Shown here: piece after piece, positions 5,696 to 11,410 of the stretch
Layout: the number at the start of each line of letters is the position of its first letter
How positions within the stretch are numbered: the stretch's first letter is position 1
Source: JAQVUB01 sp033809415
Lineage (GTDB): Bacteria > Verrucomicrobiota > Lentisphaeria > Oligosphaerales > Oligosphaeraceae
Assembly: GCA_033809415.1 (NCBI GenBank)
Contig: JAPXLT010000146.1
Span: 1-11,480, forward strand
Direction: 5' to 3'
Length of the DNA: 11,480 nt
Made by a program: the position numbers and the translations under genes
Notes under the pieces: generated by a model
Told to the model about the DNA's origin: nothing
The model's database searches: none
What the model saw: only the letters and a program-made list of their open reading frames with translations

Positions 5696-6742
5696 TTATT
5701 CTGCGCCGGCTTTGATCTTACTCCAGATTTCATTGCGCAATAATTTGCCGGCTCCCTCAGGCTCGAGGGTGAAAACAGACTTTTCCAGAACCGCGTCGTC
5801 GACAAAAACCGCTTTGTTGTTTTTGATTTCCTCGCTGAGCAGAGGATAAGCGCCCTTGTTCGGACAACGGTAAAAGCAGTATTCTGTATTGTCGGCGGCA
5901 TTTTTGGGATCATGCAGGAAATTGATGAACTGGTGAGCCAGCGCAGGACTTTTTGCCTGTGCCGGAATAACCATGACATCACAAGAAAGCATCGTTCCCT
6001 CCACCGGAATAACGAAATCGAGTTCGTCCGGGTTTTCATCGACCGCCTGCATGACATCGCCGGAGTAGCCCATGACCACAAAAAACTCGCCGCTGGCCAA
6101 ACCATTTTTGTATTGCTCATTTTCAAATTTGGCGGCATTGGCACGCCATTTCATAATCAGCTGGCGAGCCTCTTCGAGTACAGCAGCATCGGTACTATTA
6201 GGGTCATGTCCCAGCACCAGCAATGCGGAGCCAATCACCTCAGCCGCATCATCCAGCATGGTCATGCGCCCCTTCAAGTCCGCTCTTTCCAACATGCGCC
6301 AGGTGGGCTGGAAATCCGTGACTTTCTGCTTGTTGAAACCAAGCCCGGTATAACTCATCATATAGGGAACCGAATACCGGCACTCCGAATCCGGCATCAT
6401 CGCGACGATACTGTCGTCCAGATATTGCAAATTCGGCAGTTGTGCTTTGTCCAGCGCAAGCAGCATCTGATCCTTGACCATCAGCTCGACGATATAATGG
6501 CTTGGGACAATCACATCATAGCCAGTAGCGCCGGCTTTGAGCTTGGCATACATCTGTTCGTTGGAATCGAAAGTATCATACACAACTCGGCAGTTGTGTT
6601 TCTTTTCGAAGGCCTTGATCAAATCGGGCGAAACATAATCCGCCCAGCAGTAGAGATGCAGAACCTCCTTGCGTTTCCAGCATCCGGAAAAACAAATTGC
6701 CAAAGAAGCCGCAACAATACCCAACAATGCTTTTTTCAACAT
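5696..6742 (-). CDS. Spermidine/putrescine-type substrate-binding lipoprotein (PotD/PotF family)
   Basis: A 348-residue periplasmic binding protein of the polyamine ABC transporter class, the same length as E. coli PotD. The N-terminus is a lipoprotein signal (MLKKALLGIVAASLAICFSGC), with Cys21 the likely lipidated residue, though the lipobox FSGC is not ideal. Family hallmarks follow: LHLYCWADYVSPDLIKAFEK (28-47), YDTFDSNEQMYAKLKAG (55-71), GYDVIVPSHYIV (74-85), and VPYMMSYTGLGFNK in the middle. I chose the ATG at 6742 because it opens the signal peptide and has AAGGAAG eight bases upstream; an upstream ATG would add 18 unsuited residues. No potA, potB or potC gene is adjacent, so the membrane and ATPase partners must lie elsewhere. 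The ligand could be spermidine, putrescine or another small cation. Confidence 0.9.
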   Translation of the reverse strand: MLKKALLGIVAASLAICFSGCWKRKEVLHLYCWADYVSPDLIKAFEKKHNCRVVYDTFDSNEQMYAKLKAGATGYDVIVPSHYIVELMVKDQMLLALDKAQLPNLQYLDDSIVAMMPDSECRYSVPYMMSYTGLGFNKQKVTDFQPTWRMLERADLKGRMTMLDDAAEVIGSALLVLGHDPNSTDAAVLEEARQLIMKWRANAAKFENEQYKNGLASGEFFVVMGYSGDVMQAVDENPDELDFVIPVEGTMLSCDVMVIPAQAKSPALAHQFINFLHDPKNAADNTEYCFYRCPNKGAYPLLSEEIKNNKAVFVDDAVLEKSVFTLEPEGAGKLLRNEIWSKIKAGAE

Positions 6743-6775
6743 ATTAAACACTTCCTTATACTTCAAGAACAACCT

Positions 6776-6804
6776 TTTATCGCAATGCATCAGCAACTGG
6801 ACAA
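6776..6804 (-). promoter_or_regulatory. Candidate promoter upstream of potD-like gene
   Basis: Read on the minus strand, TTGTCC (6804-6799) and GATAAA (6781-6776) are 17 bp apart, 4/6 matches each. It lies outside repeat element C and about 34 bp before the start codon. It competes with an extended -10 inside the element at 6871-6879. Confidence 0.25.
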
Positions 6805-6812
6805 CACAAGGA

Positions 6813-6941
6813 TTTTTTTACAACAAAAGAAACAAACAGACCCGAAAAAAATTCATGGGAAATACGACACATTATAGCAGTCAAAGCCACTCCCATGAAT
6901 TTTTTTCGGGTCTTTTCGTGCTTTTCGTTGTTCAAAAAGAC
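6813..6941 (-). repeat. ~127-bp hairpin element, copy C
   Basis: The centre is a perfect 22-bp inverted repeat, 6839-6860 against 6891-6912 (GACCCGAAAAAAATTCATGG plus GA), around a 30-nt loop. The arms continue imperfectly outward to TTTTTTTACAAC on one side and TCTTTTTGAACAACG on the other, giving nearly 50-bp terminal inverted repeats. Read on the minus strand it aligns end to end with copy E (10571-10697), including the loop part ATGG(G/A)AGTGGCTTT. It lies between the fabG stop and the potD-like start, both on the minus strand. No T-run follows the stem, so it does not look like a simple intrinsic terminator. No transposase or clear target duplication is visible. Confidence 0.9.
6871..6879 (-). 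promoter_or_regulatory. Extended -10 motif inside the loop of element C
   Basis: On the minus strand the loop reads TGCTATAAT, a perfect extended -10 (TGnTATAAT) facing the potD-like gene, without a good -35. The equivalent bases in copy E are TGCACGAAT, so the motif is specific to this copy. Transcription from here would give a leader of roughly 120 nt. Confidence 0.3.
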
Positions 6942-6987
6942 TTCCTCCATTACCAGCTACTGACGTTTTACCTTTTGTCAACCGTTC

Positions 6988-7734
6988 TTACAGGCCGCCG
7001 GAGATTTCCAGCACCATACCAGTGGTATATTCCGATTCTTCGCTGGCCAGAAAAAGGACAGCATTGGCCACTTCCTCGACGCGTCCAAAACGTTTCAAAG
7101 GCACCATATTCTGATATTCTTTGAGCTGTTCCGGGGGCAGATTACCGATGAAATCCGTATCGATAAATCCTGGCGACACGCAATTGGCGGTGATTTTACG
7201 TCGGGCGACCTCTTTGGACAGTGCCTTACACATGGCCACCAGCCCGGCTTTCGAGGCGGCATAATTGGCCTGGCCGGCAAAACCGATCCTTCCAACCGGC
7301 GAAGTCAGAAAAACGATGCGGCCGTAGCGGTTCTGCATCATCCGCAGGACACTCAGCTTGGCCATGTGATACGCGCCATTCAGATTCACTTCCAGTACCC
7401 GCTGCCAAGTCGCCGTCGGCATCATCGCCAGCACCGAATCCTCACGGATACCGGCACAGTTCACTAGAATATCCAGCCGCGCATGATTTTTGTCAAACTC
7501 CTTGAAGAATTCTTCAGCTTGCGAGTAGTCGCTGACGTCAAAGCAATGCAACTCGAGGCGCTCTGCAAACTCACCCTGAGCTGCGGCAAAAGCCTCGGCC
7601 GCTTCACGGTTGCCGCCATAGGTCGCAATCACCTTTGCGCCGGCCTTAAGAAACGCAGCACTCACCGCAGCTCCAATGCCGCGGGTGCCACCGGTCACGA
7701 TGGCTGTCTGCCCGCTGAAATCATAATGAATCAT
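6988..7734 (-). CDS. fabG: 3-oxoacyl-[ACP] reductase-type short-chain dehydrogenase
   Basis: A 248-residue classical SDR, matching FabG in length and motifs. FabG reduces 3-oxoacyl-ACP to 3-hydroxyacyl-ACP with NADPH in fatty acid synthesis. Seen: the Rossmann TGGTRGIG (residues 14-21), NCAG (92-95), Asn117, and the catalytic Ser145, Tyr158 and Lys162 in SPVGRIGFAGQANYAASKAG, then SPGFIDTDF (187-195) and the C-terminal ending GMVLEISGGL. The ATG at 7734 has AGGCGG six bases upstream. No acpP, fabF or fabD is adjacent, so a role in another ketoacyl reduction (for example PhaB-like acetoacetyl-CoA reduction) is possible. The gene is isolated by repeats on both sides: element C downstream and a hairpin block upstream. 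Confidence 0.85.
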   Translation of the reverse strand: MIHYDFSGQTAIVTGGTRGIGAAVSAAFLKAGAKVIATYGGNREAAEAFAAAQGEFAERLELHCFDVSDYSQAEEFFKEFDKNHARLDILVNCAGIREDSVLAMMPTATWQRVLEVNLNGAYHMAKLSVLRMMQNRYGRIVFLTSPVGRIGFAGQANYAASKAGLVAMCKALSKEVARRKITANCVSPGFIDTDFIGNLPPEQLKEYQNMVPLKRFGRVEEVANAVLFLASEESEYTTGMVLEISGGL

Positions 7735-7804
7735 GCTGTTCCGCCTGTATGTTTTTGTGAAAGATTTTGGATAAAGATTGAGCTATGGCGATTCTCTATG
7801 TCAC

Positions 7805-7884
7805 GCCCTTACAGGGCTTTATTGATGGGATAATCCCCAACCCAGGGCGTTGCCCTGGGCTGGTATATCGCGCCCCTTCAGGGC
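7805..7884. repeat. Three-hairpin GC-rich block
   Basis: Three short inverted repeats occur in a row. GCCCT-TAC-AGGGC is at 7805-7817. CCCAGGGC-GTT-GCCCTGGG, a perfect 8-bp stem, is at 7841-7859. GCCC-CTTCA-GGGC is at 7872-7884. From memory, blocks of this kind (GCCC..GGGC, then CCCAGGGCGTTGCCCTGGG, then GCCCC..GGGC) are dispersed in many genomes of planctomycete, verrucomicrobial and related bacteria. I could not check this. Confidence 0.75.
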
Positions 7885-7930
7885 TAATTCCAACATCGCC
7901 GATCCGTCCGATCAATCGGAGAAACATCAA

Positions 7931-7975
7931 TCACAACCGGGACGGTTGCGCTACTTTTTAAACCGCGTGTACCTC
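7931..7975 (-). repeat. Shared module, copy 2
   Basis: The minus strand reads GAGGTACACGCGGTTTAAAA, then AGTAGCGCAACCGTCCCGG and TTGTGA. It matches 4938-4979 almost base for base except for a short insertion after GTACA. It contains a CAACCG-TCC-CGGTTG hairpin (6-bp stem). Confidence 0.85.
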
Positions 7976-8050
7976 CATCCGTCAAAGTCACACAACCCCT
8001 ATAAAAAAATTTCGTGCCTTTTCGTGTCTTTTCGTTGTTAAAAAAGTCTT
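7972..8050 (-). repeat. Composite intergenic element, copy D (after glnS)
   Basis: Minus strand, starting 3 nt after the glnS stop: GAAGACTTTTTTAACAACG, three CACGAAA-type units, a T7 run, then the tail TAGGGGTTGTGTGACTTTG followed by ACGGATGGAGG. It has the same arm-plus-tail order as copies A and F. The left edge (GAAG.CTTTTT.AACAACGAAAAG) is also shared with hairpin element C. Confidence 0.88.
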
Positions 8051-8052
8051 CT

Positions 8053-9774
8053 TTAGAGTTGTTTCTTCTCGATTTTGGCCCATGTGTCTTTGAGGCTGAC
8101 GGTACGATTAAAGACCGGTTTTCCGGGTTGGTGGTCGTAGCGGTCGCTGCAGAAGTATCCGACCCGTTCAAACTGCACACGGTTTTCCGGGGGCAGTTCC
8201 GCCAGGGCAGGTTCGAGTTTGCAATCTTCCAAAACAGTCAGCGAATCCGGATTCAGGTTGCTGATGAAATCCTGGCCTTCCGGACAATCGTCGGGGTTTT
8301 CGCTTTTGAACAGGCGGTCATACAGGCGAACCGTAGCCGTGACGGCATTCGACGCCTCGACCCAGTGTATCGTGCCTTTGACCTTCCGTCCGTCCGGCGC
8401 ACTGCCGCCGCGGCTGGCTGGATCATAGGTGCAAAGCAGCTCGCACACACGCCCGTCCGCATCGCGCACCACATCTTGGCAAGTCAGGAAATATCCCCAG
8501 CGCAAACGCACTTCCTTGCCGGGCGCCAGGCGGAAATATTTCGGCGGGGGCACCTCCCGGAAGTCGTCTTCGTCGATAAAAATTTCCCTGCTGAAAGGAA
8601 TTTTTCTGGTGCCCTGCTCCGGGCATTCGGGATTATTCACGGCGTCCAGCCATTCCACCTGGTTCTCCGGATAATTGGTAATGGTGACTTTCAGCGGACG
8701 CAATACCGCCAGATAACGCGGCGCCGTTTTGTTGAGGTCTTCACGCAGGCAATTTTCCAGCACAGCCACATCCGTGATTCCAGTGAATTTGGTAATTCCG
8801 AGCTGCTGTACAAATGTGCGAATCGATTCCGGAGTATACCCGCGACGGCGCAATCCGCATATAGTCGGCATTCGAGGATCGTCCCAGCCGGAAACATGGT
8901 TCTCCTGCACCAGACGCAGCAACTTCCGCTTGCTCATCACCGTATAGGTCAGATTCAAACGGGAAAATTCAATCTGCTGCGGACGATGCACCGGCAATGG
9001 CTCGAGAAACCATTCATACAGCGGACGGTGAATCTCAAATTCGAGTGTGCAAAGCGAGTGTGTTATCCCCTCGATCGAATCCTCGAGTCCATGCGCCCAG
9101 TCATACATCGGATAGATGCACCACTGATCACCGGTGCGATGATGCGACATATGCAGAATCCGGTACATGACCGGATCCCGCAAATTCATATTCGGCGCGG
9201 CCATGTCGATCTTCGCGCGCAAGACTCGGCTTCCATCCGGAAATTCGCCATTCTTCATGCGCTCAAACAAATCCAGATTTTCCGCAATGCTGCGGTCGCG
9301 CCAGGGGCTCGGCTTGCCCGGTTCGGTCAGAGTGCCGCGATTCTCCCGGATTTCCTCCGCCGTCTGATCATCGACATAGGCCAGCCCTTGCTCGATCAGC
9401 ATCACTGCGTATTCATACATCTCCTGAAAATAATCCGAGGCAAAGCGCACTGGTCCATCCCAACTATAACCCAGCCAGCGGATATCCTCCTCGATGGATT
9501 CCACATACTCGATATCCTCTTTGCCGGGATTTGTATCATCCATGCGCAAATTGCATTTGCCGCCATATTCCGCTGCGATCCCGAAATCAATGCAGATGGC
9601 CTTGGCATGCCCAATATGCAGGTAGCCGTTCGGTTCGGGAGGGAAGCGAGTCCGTATATCCTCCGGACGATATTTGCCGGTGCGGATATCTTCATTGATA
9701 ATCGCCCGGATAAAATCAGTATTCGCACTTTCGGGTGCTGTGGAATTCACTGGATTCTCAATATTTTCTGACAT
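8053..9774 (-). CDS. glnS: Glutaminyl-tRNA synthetase
   Basis: A 573-residue class I synthetase that charges tRNA-Gln with glutamine (E. coli GlnRS has 554). The catalytic domain shows PPEPNGYLHIGHAKAICIDF (residues 45-64) with the HIGH signature at 53-56, RMDDTNP (77-83), the glutamine-site region YPMYDWAHGLEDSIEGITHS (221-240), LEFEIHRPLYEWF (244-256), and the KMSKS counterpart VMSKR (279-283). The C-terminal half matches the two beta-barrel anticodon-binding domains of GlnRS, including the ends FERVGYF and FNRTVSLKDTW. About 20 extra polar residues lie at the N-terminus. The YLHIGHAK and VMSKR forms separate it from GltX. GAGG eight bases before the ATG at 9774 is a reasonable ribosome-binding site. 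It lies 96 bp behind rubrerythrin, with a probable terminator between. A composite repeat begins 3 nt after its stop. Confidence 0.97.
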   Translation of the reverse strand: MSENIENPVNSTAPESANTDFIRAIINEDIRTGKYRPEDIRTRFPPEPNGYLHIGHAKAICIDFGIAAEYGGKCNLRMDDTNPGKEDIEYVESIEEDIRWLGYSWDGPVRFASDYFQEMYEYAVMLIEQGLAYVDDQTAEEIRENRGTLTEPGKPSPWRDRSIAENLDLFERMKNGEFPDGSRVLRAKIDMAAPNMNLRDPVMYRILHMSHHRTGDQWCIYPMYDWAHGLEDSIEGITHSLCTLEFEIHRPLYEWFLEPLPVHRPQQIEFSRLNLTYTVMSKRKLLRLVQENHVSGWDDPRMPTICGLRRRGYTPESIRTFVQQLGITKFTGITDVAVLENCLREDLNKTAPRYLAVLRPLKVTITNYPENQVEWLDAVNNPECPEQGTRKIPFSREIFIDEDDFREVPPPKYFRLAPGKEVRLRWGYFLTCQDVVRDADGRVCELLCTYDPASRGGSAPDGRKVKGTIHWVEASNAVTATVRLYDRLFKSENPDDCPEGQDFISNLNPDSLTVLEDCKLEPALAELPPENRVQFERVGYFCSDRYDHQPGKPVFNRTVSLKDTWAKIEKKQL

Positions 9775-9804
9775 GTTAGGAGCCTCAATTCATAGTGACG
9801 AAAG

Positions 9805-9835
9805 AACCCCATCCGAACGCTAATCAGATGGGGTT
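9805..9835 (-). terminator. Probable intrinsic terminator after rubrerythrin
   Basis: A 9-bp perfect stem (AACCCCATC/GATGGGGTT) with a 13-nt loop lies 36 bp past the rubrerythrin stop, before the glnS start. On the minus strand it is followed by CTTTCGT, a weak T-run, so it may be leaky or act as a processing or attenuation hairpin. No similar hairpin is present elsewhere in the window, unlike the repeat elements. Confidence 0.5.
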
Positions 9836-9870
9836 TCATCGAGTCAACCGGTCAACCGGGACTGCGAGGT

Positions 9871-10407
9871 TCAGTAATTTTGCGCGTGGATTTCAAAATA
9901 GGCTTTGGGGTGTTTGCAGACCGGGCAGATTTCCGGCGCTGCCGTTCCCATGTGCAGATGCCCGCAATTCCGGCAAATCCACACTTTGCTTTCGCTCTTG
10001 CTGAACACTGTCTTGTTCAGGACATTCTCGAGCAGAGCCAGATAACGCTTTTCATGCTGCCGCTCAACTTCTGCAACCCCGGTCATCATCTTCGCGATTT
10101 CGGTAAAACCTTCCTTTTCGGCTATTTCGGCGAACTCCTTGTACATCACCGTCCACTCTTCGTGTTCGCCGGCGGCCGCTGACTTCAGATTGGCTGCGGT
10201 GTCACCGATTCCGCCCAGCAGTTTGAACCACAACTTGGCATGTTCTTTCTCATTGATGGCCGTCTCTTCAAAGATTGCAGCAATCTGTTCATAGCCTTCT
10301 TTGCGAGCCACACTGGCAAAATAGTTATATTTGTTGCGGGCCTGTGATTCTCCAGCAAAAGCATGCTGCAGATTCGCTTCGGTCTTTGTTCCTTTTAAAT
10401 TCGCCAT
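9871..10407 (-). CDS. Rubrerythrin
   Basis: A 178-residue non-haem iron protein that reduces hydrogen peroxide in the cytoplasm of anaerobes. It has an N-terminal ferritin-like diiron four-helix domain (about 1-135) and a C-terminal rubredoxin-like domain. The diiron ligand set is visible at Glu20 (AGESQARNKY), Glu53 and His56 (NEKEH), Glu94, Glu97, and Glu115/His118 (EVERQH). The iron-binding cysteines are Cys145 and Cys148 (WICRNCG) and Cys161 and Cys164 (CPVCKHPKAYFE). The gene is complete, with GGAG eight bases upstream of the ATG at 10407. It is divergent from rdgB across a 337-bp gap that includes an inverted repeat (10478-10491) in its likely promoter region. The electron donor (rubredoxin or NADH oxidoreductase) is not encoded here. 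Confidence 0.97.
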   Translation of the reverse strand: MANLKGTKTEANLQHAFAGESQARNKYNYFASVARKEGYEQIAAIFEETAINEKEHAKLWFKLLGGIGDTAANLKSAAAGEHEEWTVMYKEFAEIAEKEGFTEIAKMMTGVAEVERQHEKRYLALLENVLNKTVFSKSESKVWICRNCGHLHMGTAAPEICPVCKHPKAYFEIHAQNY

Positions 10408-10477
10408 GTATTAATCTCCATTAAAATTTGATGTGATTTTTCTCTTTAAAAGCAAACCAGCTTTCAGGACTGTTATT

Positions 10478-10491
10478 TAATGTGTACATTA
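10478..10491. promoter_or_regulatory. Possible operator dyad upstream of rubrerythrin
   Basis: TAATGT and ACATTA are perfect inverted half-sites with a GT spacer, about 70 bp upstream of the rubrerythrin start. Rubrerythrin genes are often controlled by peroxide or iron regulators in other bacteria, but this dyad does not clearly match the PerR or Fur consensus. Confidence 0.25.
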
Positions 10492-10570
10492 TTAGGAATT
10501 TTTCAAATGCGCACAGCCAAAAAAGCGAAAAAAACGTAAGGCGTCAGCGATCCCGGGTATCCGAGGAATT

Positions 10571-10697
10571 CTTTTTGAACAACGAAATGCCCGAAAGGAC
10601 ACGAAAAAATTTCATGGAAGTGGCTTTTTCTGCACGAATGCATCGTGCTTGCCATGAAATTTTTTCGTGTCCATCAGTGTCTTCTAGTTGTAAAAAG
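10571..10697 (+). repeat. ~127-bp hairpin element, copy E
   Basis: A perfect 21-bp inverted repeat (10597-10617 against 10652-10672; arm GACACGAAAAAATTTCATGG with a leading G) surrounds a 34-nt loop. The loop itself holds a nested hairpin, GCACGA-ATGCA-TCGTGC. Outer imperfect arms run to CTTTTTGAACAACG at the left and GTTGTAAAAAG at the right. It aligns end to end with copy C on the minus strand, and even the GAGGAA before the left end is shared. It ends 47 nt before the rdgB start. Confidence 0.9.
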
Positions 10698-10744
10698 CTG
10701 TCACTCAGCTGGCACATTACCTTTTGGAGCGGAAAGGATATGAG

Positions 10745-11383
10745 ATGTCGGAAATTCTTGTCGCCAGCGGCAATTTACATAAAATCAAGGAAATGCAGGC
10801 AATCCTGGCGCCGCATGGGATCAGACTGATGGCACCGCACGAAATCGGCGGGATTCCGGAGGTCGTCGAGGATGGTACCAGCTTTGCGGAAAATGCGATC
10901 AAGAAAGCGCTCGAAACAGCTCGAGCGACGGGCAGGAAAGTGCTTGCGGACGATTCCGGACTCGAGGTCGAGGCTCTCGGCGGCGAACCAGGCATCTATT
11001 CGTCGCGTTATGCCGGTGAAGGCGGCAATGATGGTCGGAACGTGCAGAAACTCCTGCTGAAATTACAGGAATGCAACAACCGCCGGGCCCGTTTTGTTTG
11101 CATCATCGCTGTAGCCACCCCTGATGGACTGGTCGGAACCGCAGAAGGCGAAATCAAAGGACAGATCAGCCACGAACCAGCTGGCAGCGGCGGCTTCGGC
11201 TATGATCCTGTCTTCATCCCCGACGGCTTCCAGAATACTTTTGCCGAACTCGACGAGGAATGCAAGAACCGACTCAGCCACCGTGCCAACGCACTCCAAG
11301 CCGCCTTGCAAAAAGGTTTTTTAACCACGAACCACACGAACAGACACGAAAATTTTTCTAGGGGTTGCTGCTTTGACGAATGA
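10745..11383 (+). CDS. rdgB: RdgB/HAM1-type non-canonical purine NTP pyrophosphatase, repeat-extended C-terminus
   Basis: Hydrolyses dITP, ITP and XTP to monophosphates, keeping deaminated purines out of nucleic acids. Family motifs are complete: ASGNLHKIKEM (residues 7-17), EDGTSFAENAIKKA (42-55), LADDSGLEVEALGGEPGIYS (67-86) with the catalytic-type Asp pair, YAGEGGNDGRN (89-99), SGGFGYDPVFIPDG (148-161), and KNRLSHRANAL (174-184). The start ATG at 10745 has AAAGGA six bases upstream; a TTG at 10724 is in frame but unlikely. The family normally ends near SHRxxAL..L plus a few residues, about 190-200 in all. Here residues 189-192 (QKGF) and the following 20 residues come from repeat element F. 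With one T fewer in the T6 run at 11317-11322 the protein would stop after 192 residues. Confidence 0.95.
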   Translation: MSEILVASGNLHKIKEMQAILAPHGIRLMAPHEIGGIPEVVEDGTSFAENAIKKALETARATGRKVLADDSGLEVEALGGEPGIYSSRYAGEGGNDGRNVQKLLLKLQECNNRRARFVCIIAVATPDGLVGTAEGEIKGQISHEPAGSGGFGYDPVFIPDGFQNTFAELDEECKNRLSHRANALQAALQKGFLTTNHTNRHENFSRGCCFDE

Positions 11384-11390
11384 GCACGCA
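11309..11390 (+). repeat. Composite intergenic element, copy F (overlaps rdgB 3' end)
   Basis: It starts with CAAAAAGGTTTTTTAACCAC, the same left edge as copy B at dus. Three ACGAA-type units about 9 bp apart follow, then AAAATTTTT and the tail TAGGGGTTGCTGCTTTGACG and AATGAGCACG. The arm and part of the tail are read in frame by rdgB. After 20 bp of unique sequence a nonamer array begins. Confidence 0.9.
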
Positions 11391-11410
11391 ACCCGTATAT
11401 GTCAAATGTG

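Larger units (their letters stand above)
7735..8052. other. 318-bp intergenic mosaic between glnS and fabG
   Basis: No gene is visible. On the minus strand, starting at the glnS stop, it holds composite element D (8050-7972), then the shared module (7975-7931). Next comes a dyad TCCGAT-CA-ATCGGA (7907-7920), then three short GC-rich hairpins (7884-7805), and finally about 70 bp with the fabG ribosome-binding site. It is the longest chain of different modules in the window. Confidence 0.8.
10408..10744. other. 337-bp divergent intergenic region (rubrerythrin / rdgB)
   Basis: The left part (10408-10560) is A/T-rich and apparently unique. It should hold the rubrerythrin promoter; on the minus strand TTGAAA is followed by several AT-rich -10-like hexamers, none compelling. 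A TAATGT-GT-ACATTA dyad lies at 10478-10491. The right part is hairpin element E (10571-10697) and the rdgB leader with AAAGGA six bases before the ATG. No small gene is convincing. Confidence 0.75.

Noticed and set aside
5912..6877. A 321-residue open frame on the plus strand opposite the potD-like gene
   Set aside because: The lipoprotein on the minus strand is clear over its full length; the opposite frame is rich in His, Gln and Ile without family features.
6839..6912. Hairpin element C (and E) as an intrinsic terminator
   Set aside because: The A/T-rich run lies within the stem and no T-run follows the 3' side in either direction, so the classical form is not met. A role in 3'-end processing is not excluded.
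8014..9771. A 585-residue open frame on the plus strand opposite glnS
   Set aside because: It is the antisense shadow of an unmistakable GlnRS gene, has no recognisable domain, and begins inside repeat element D.
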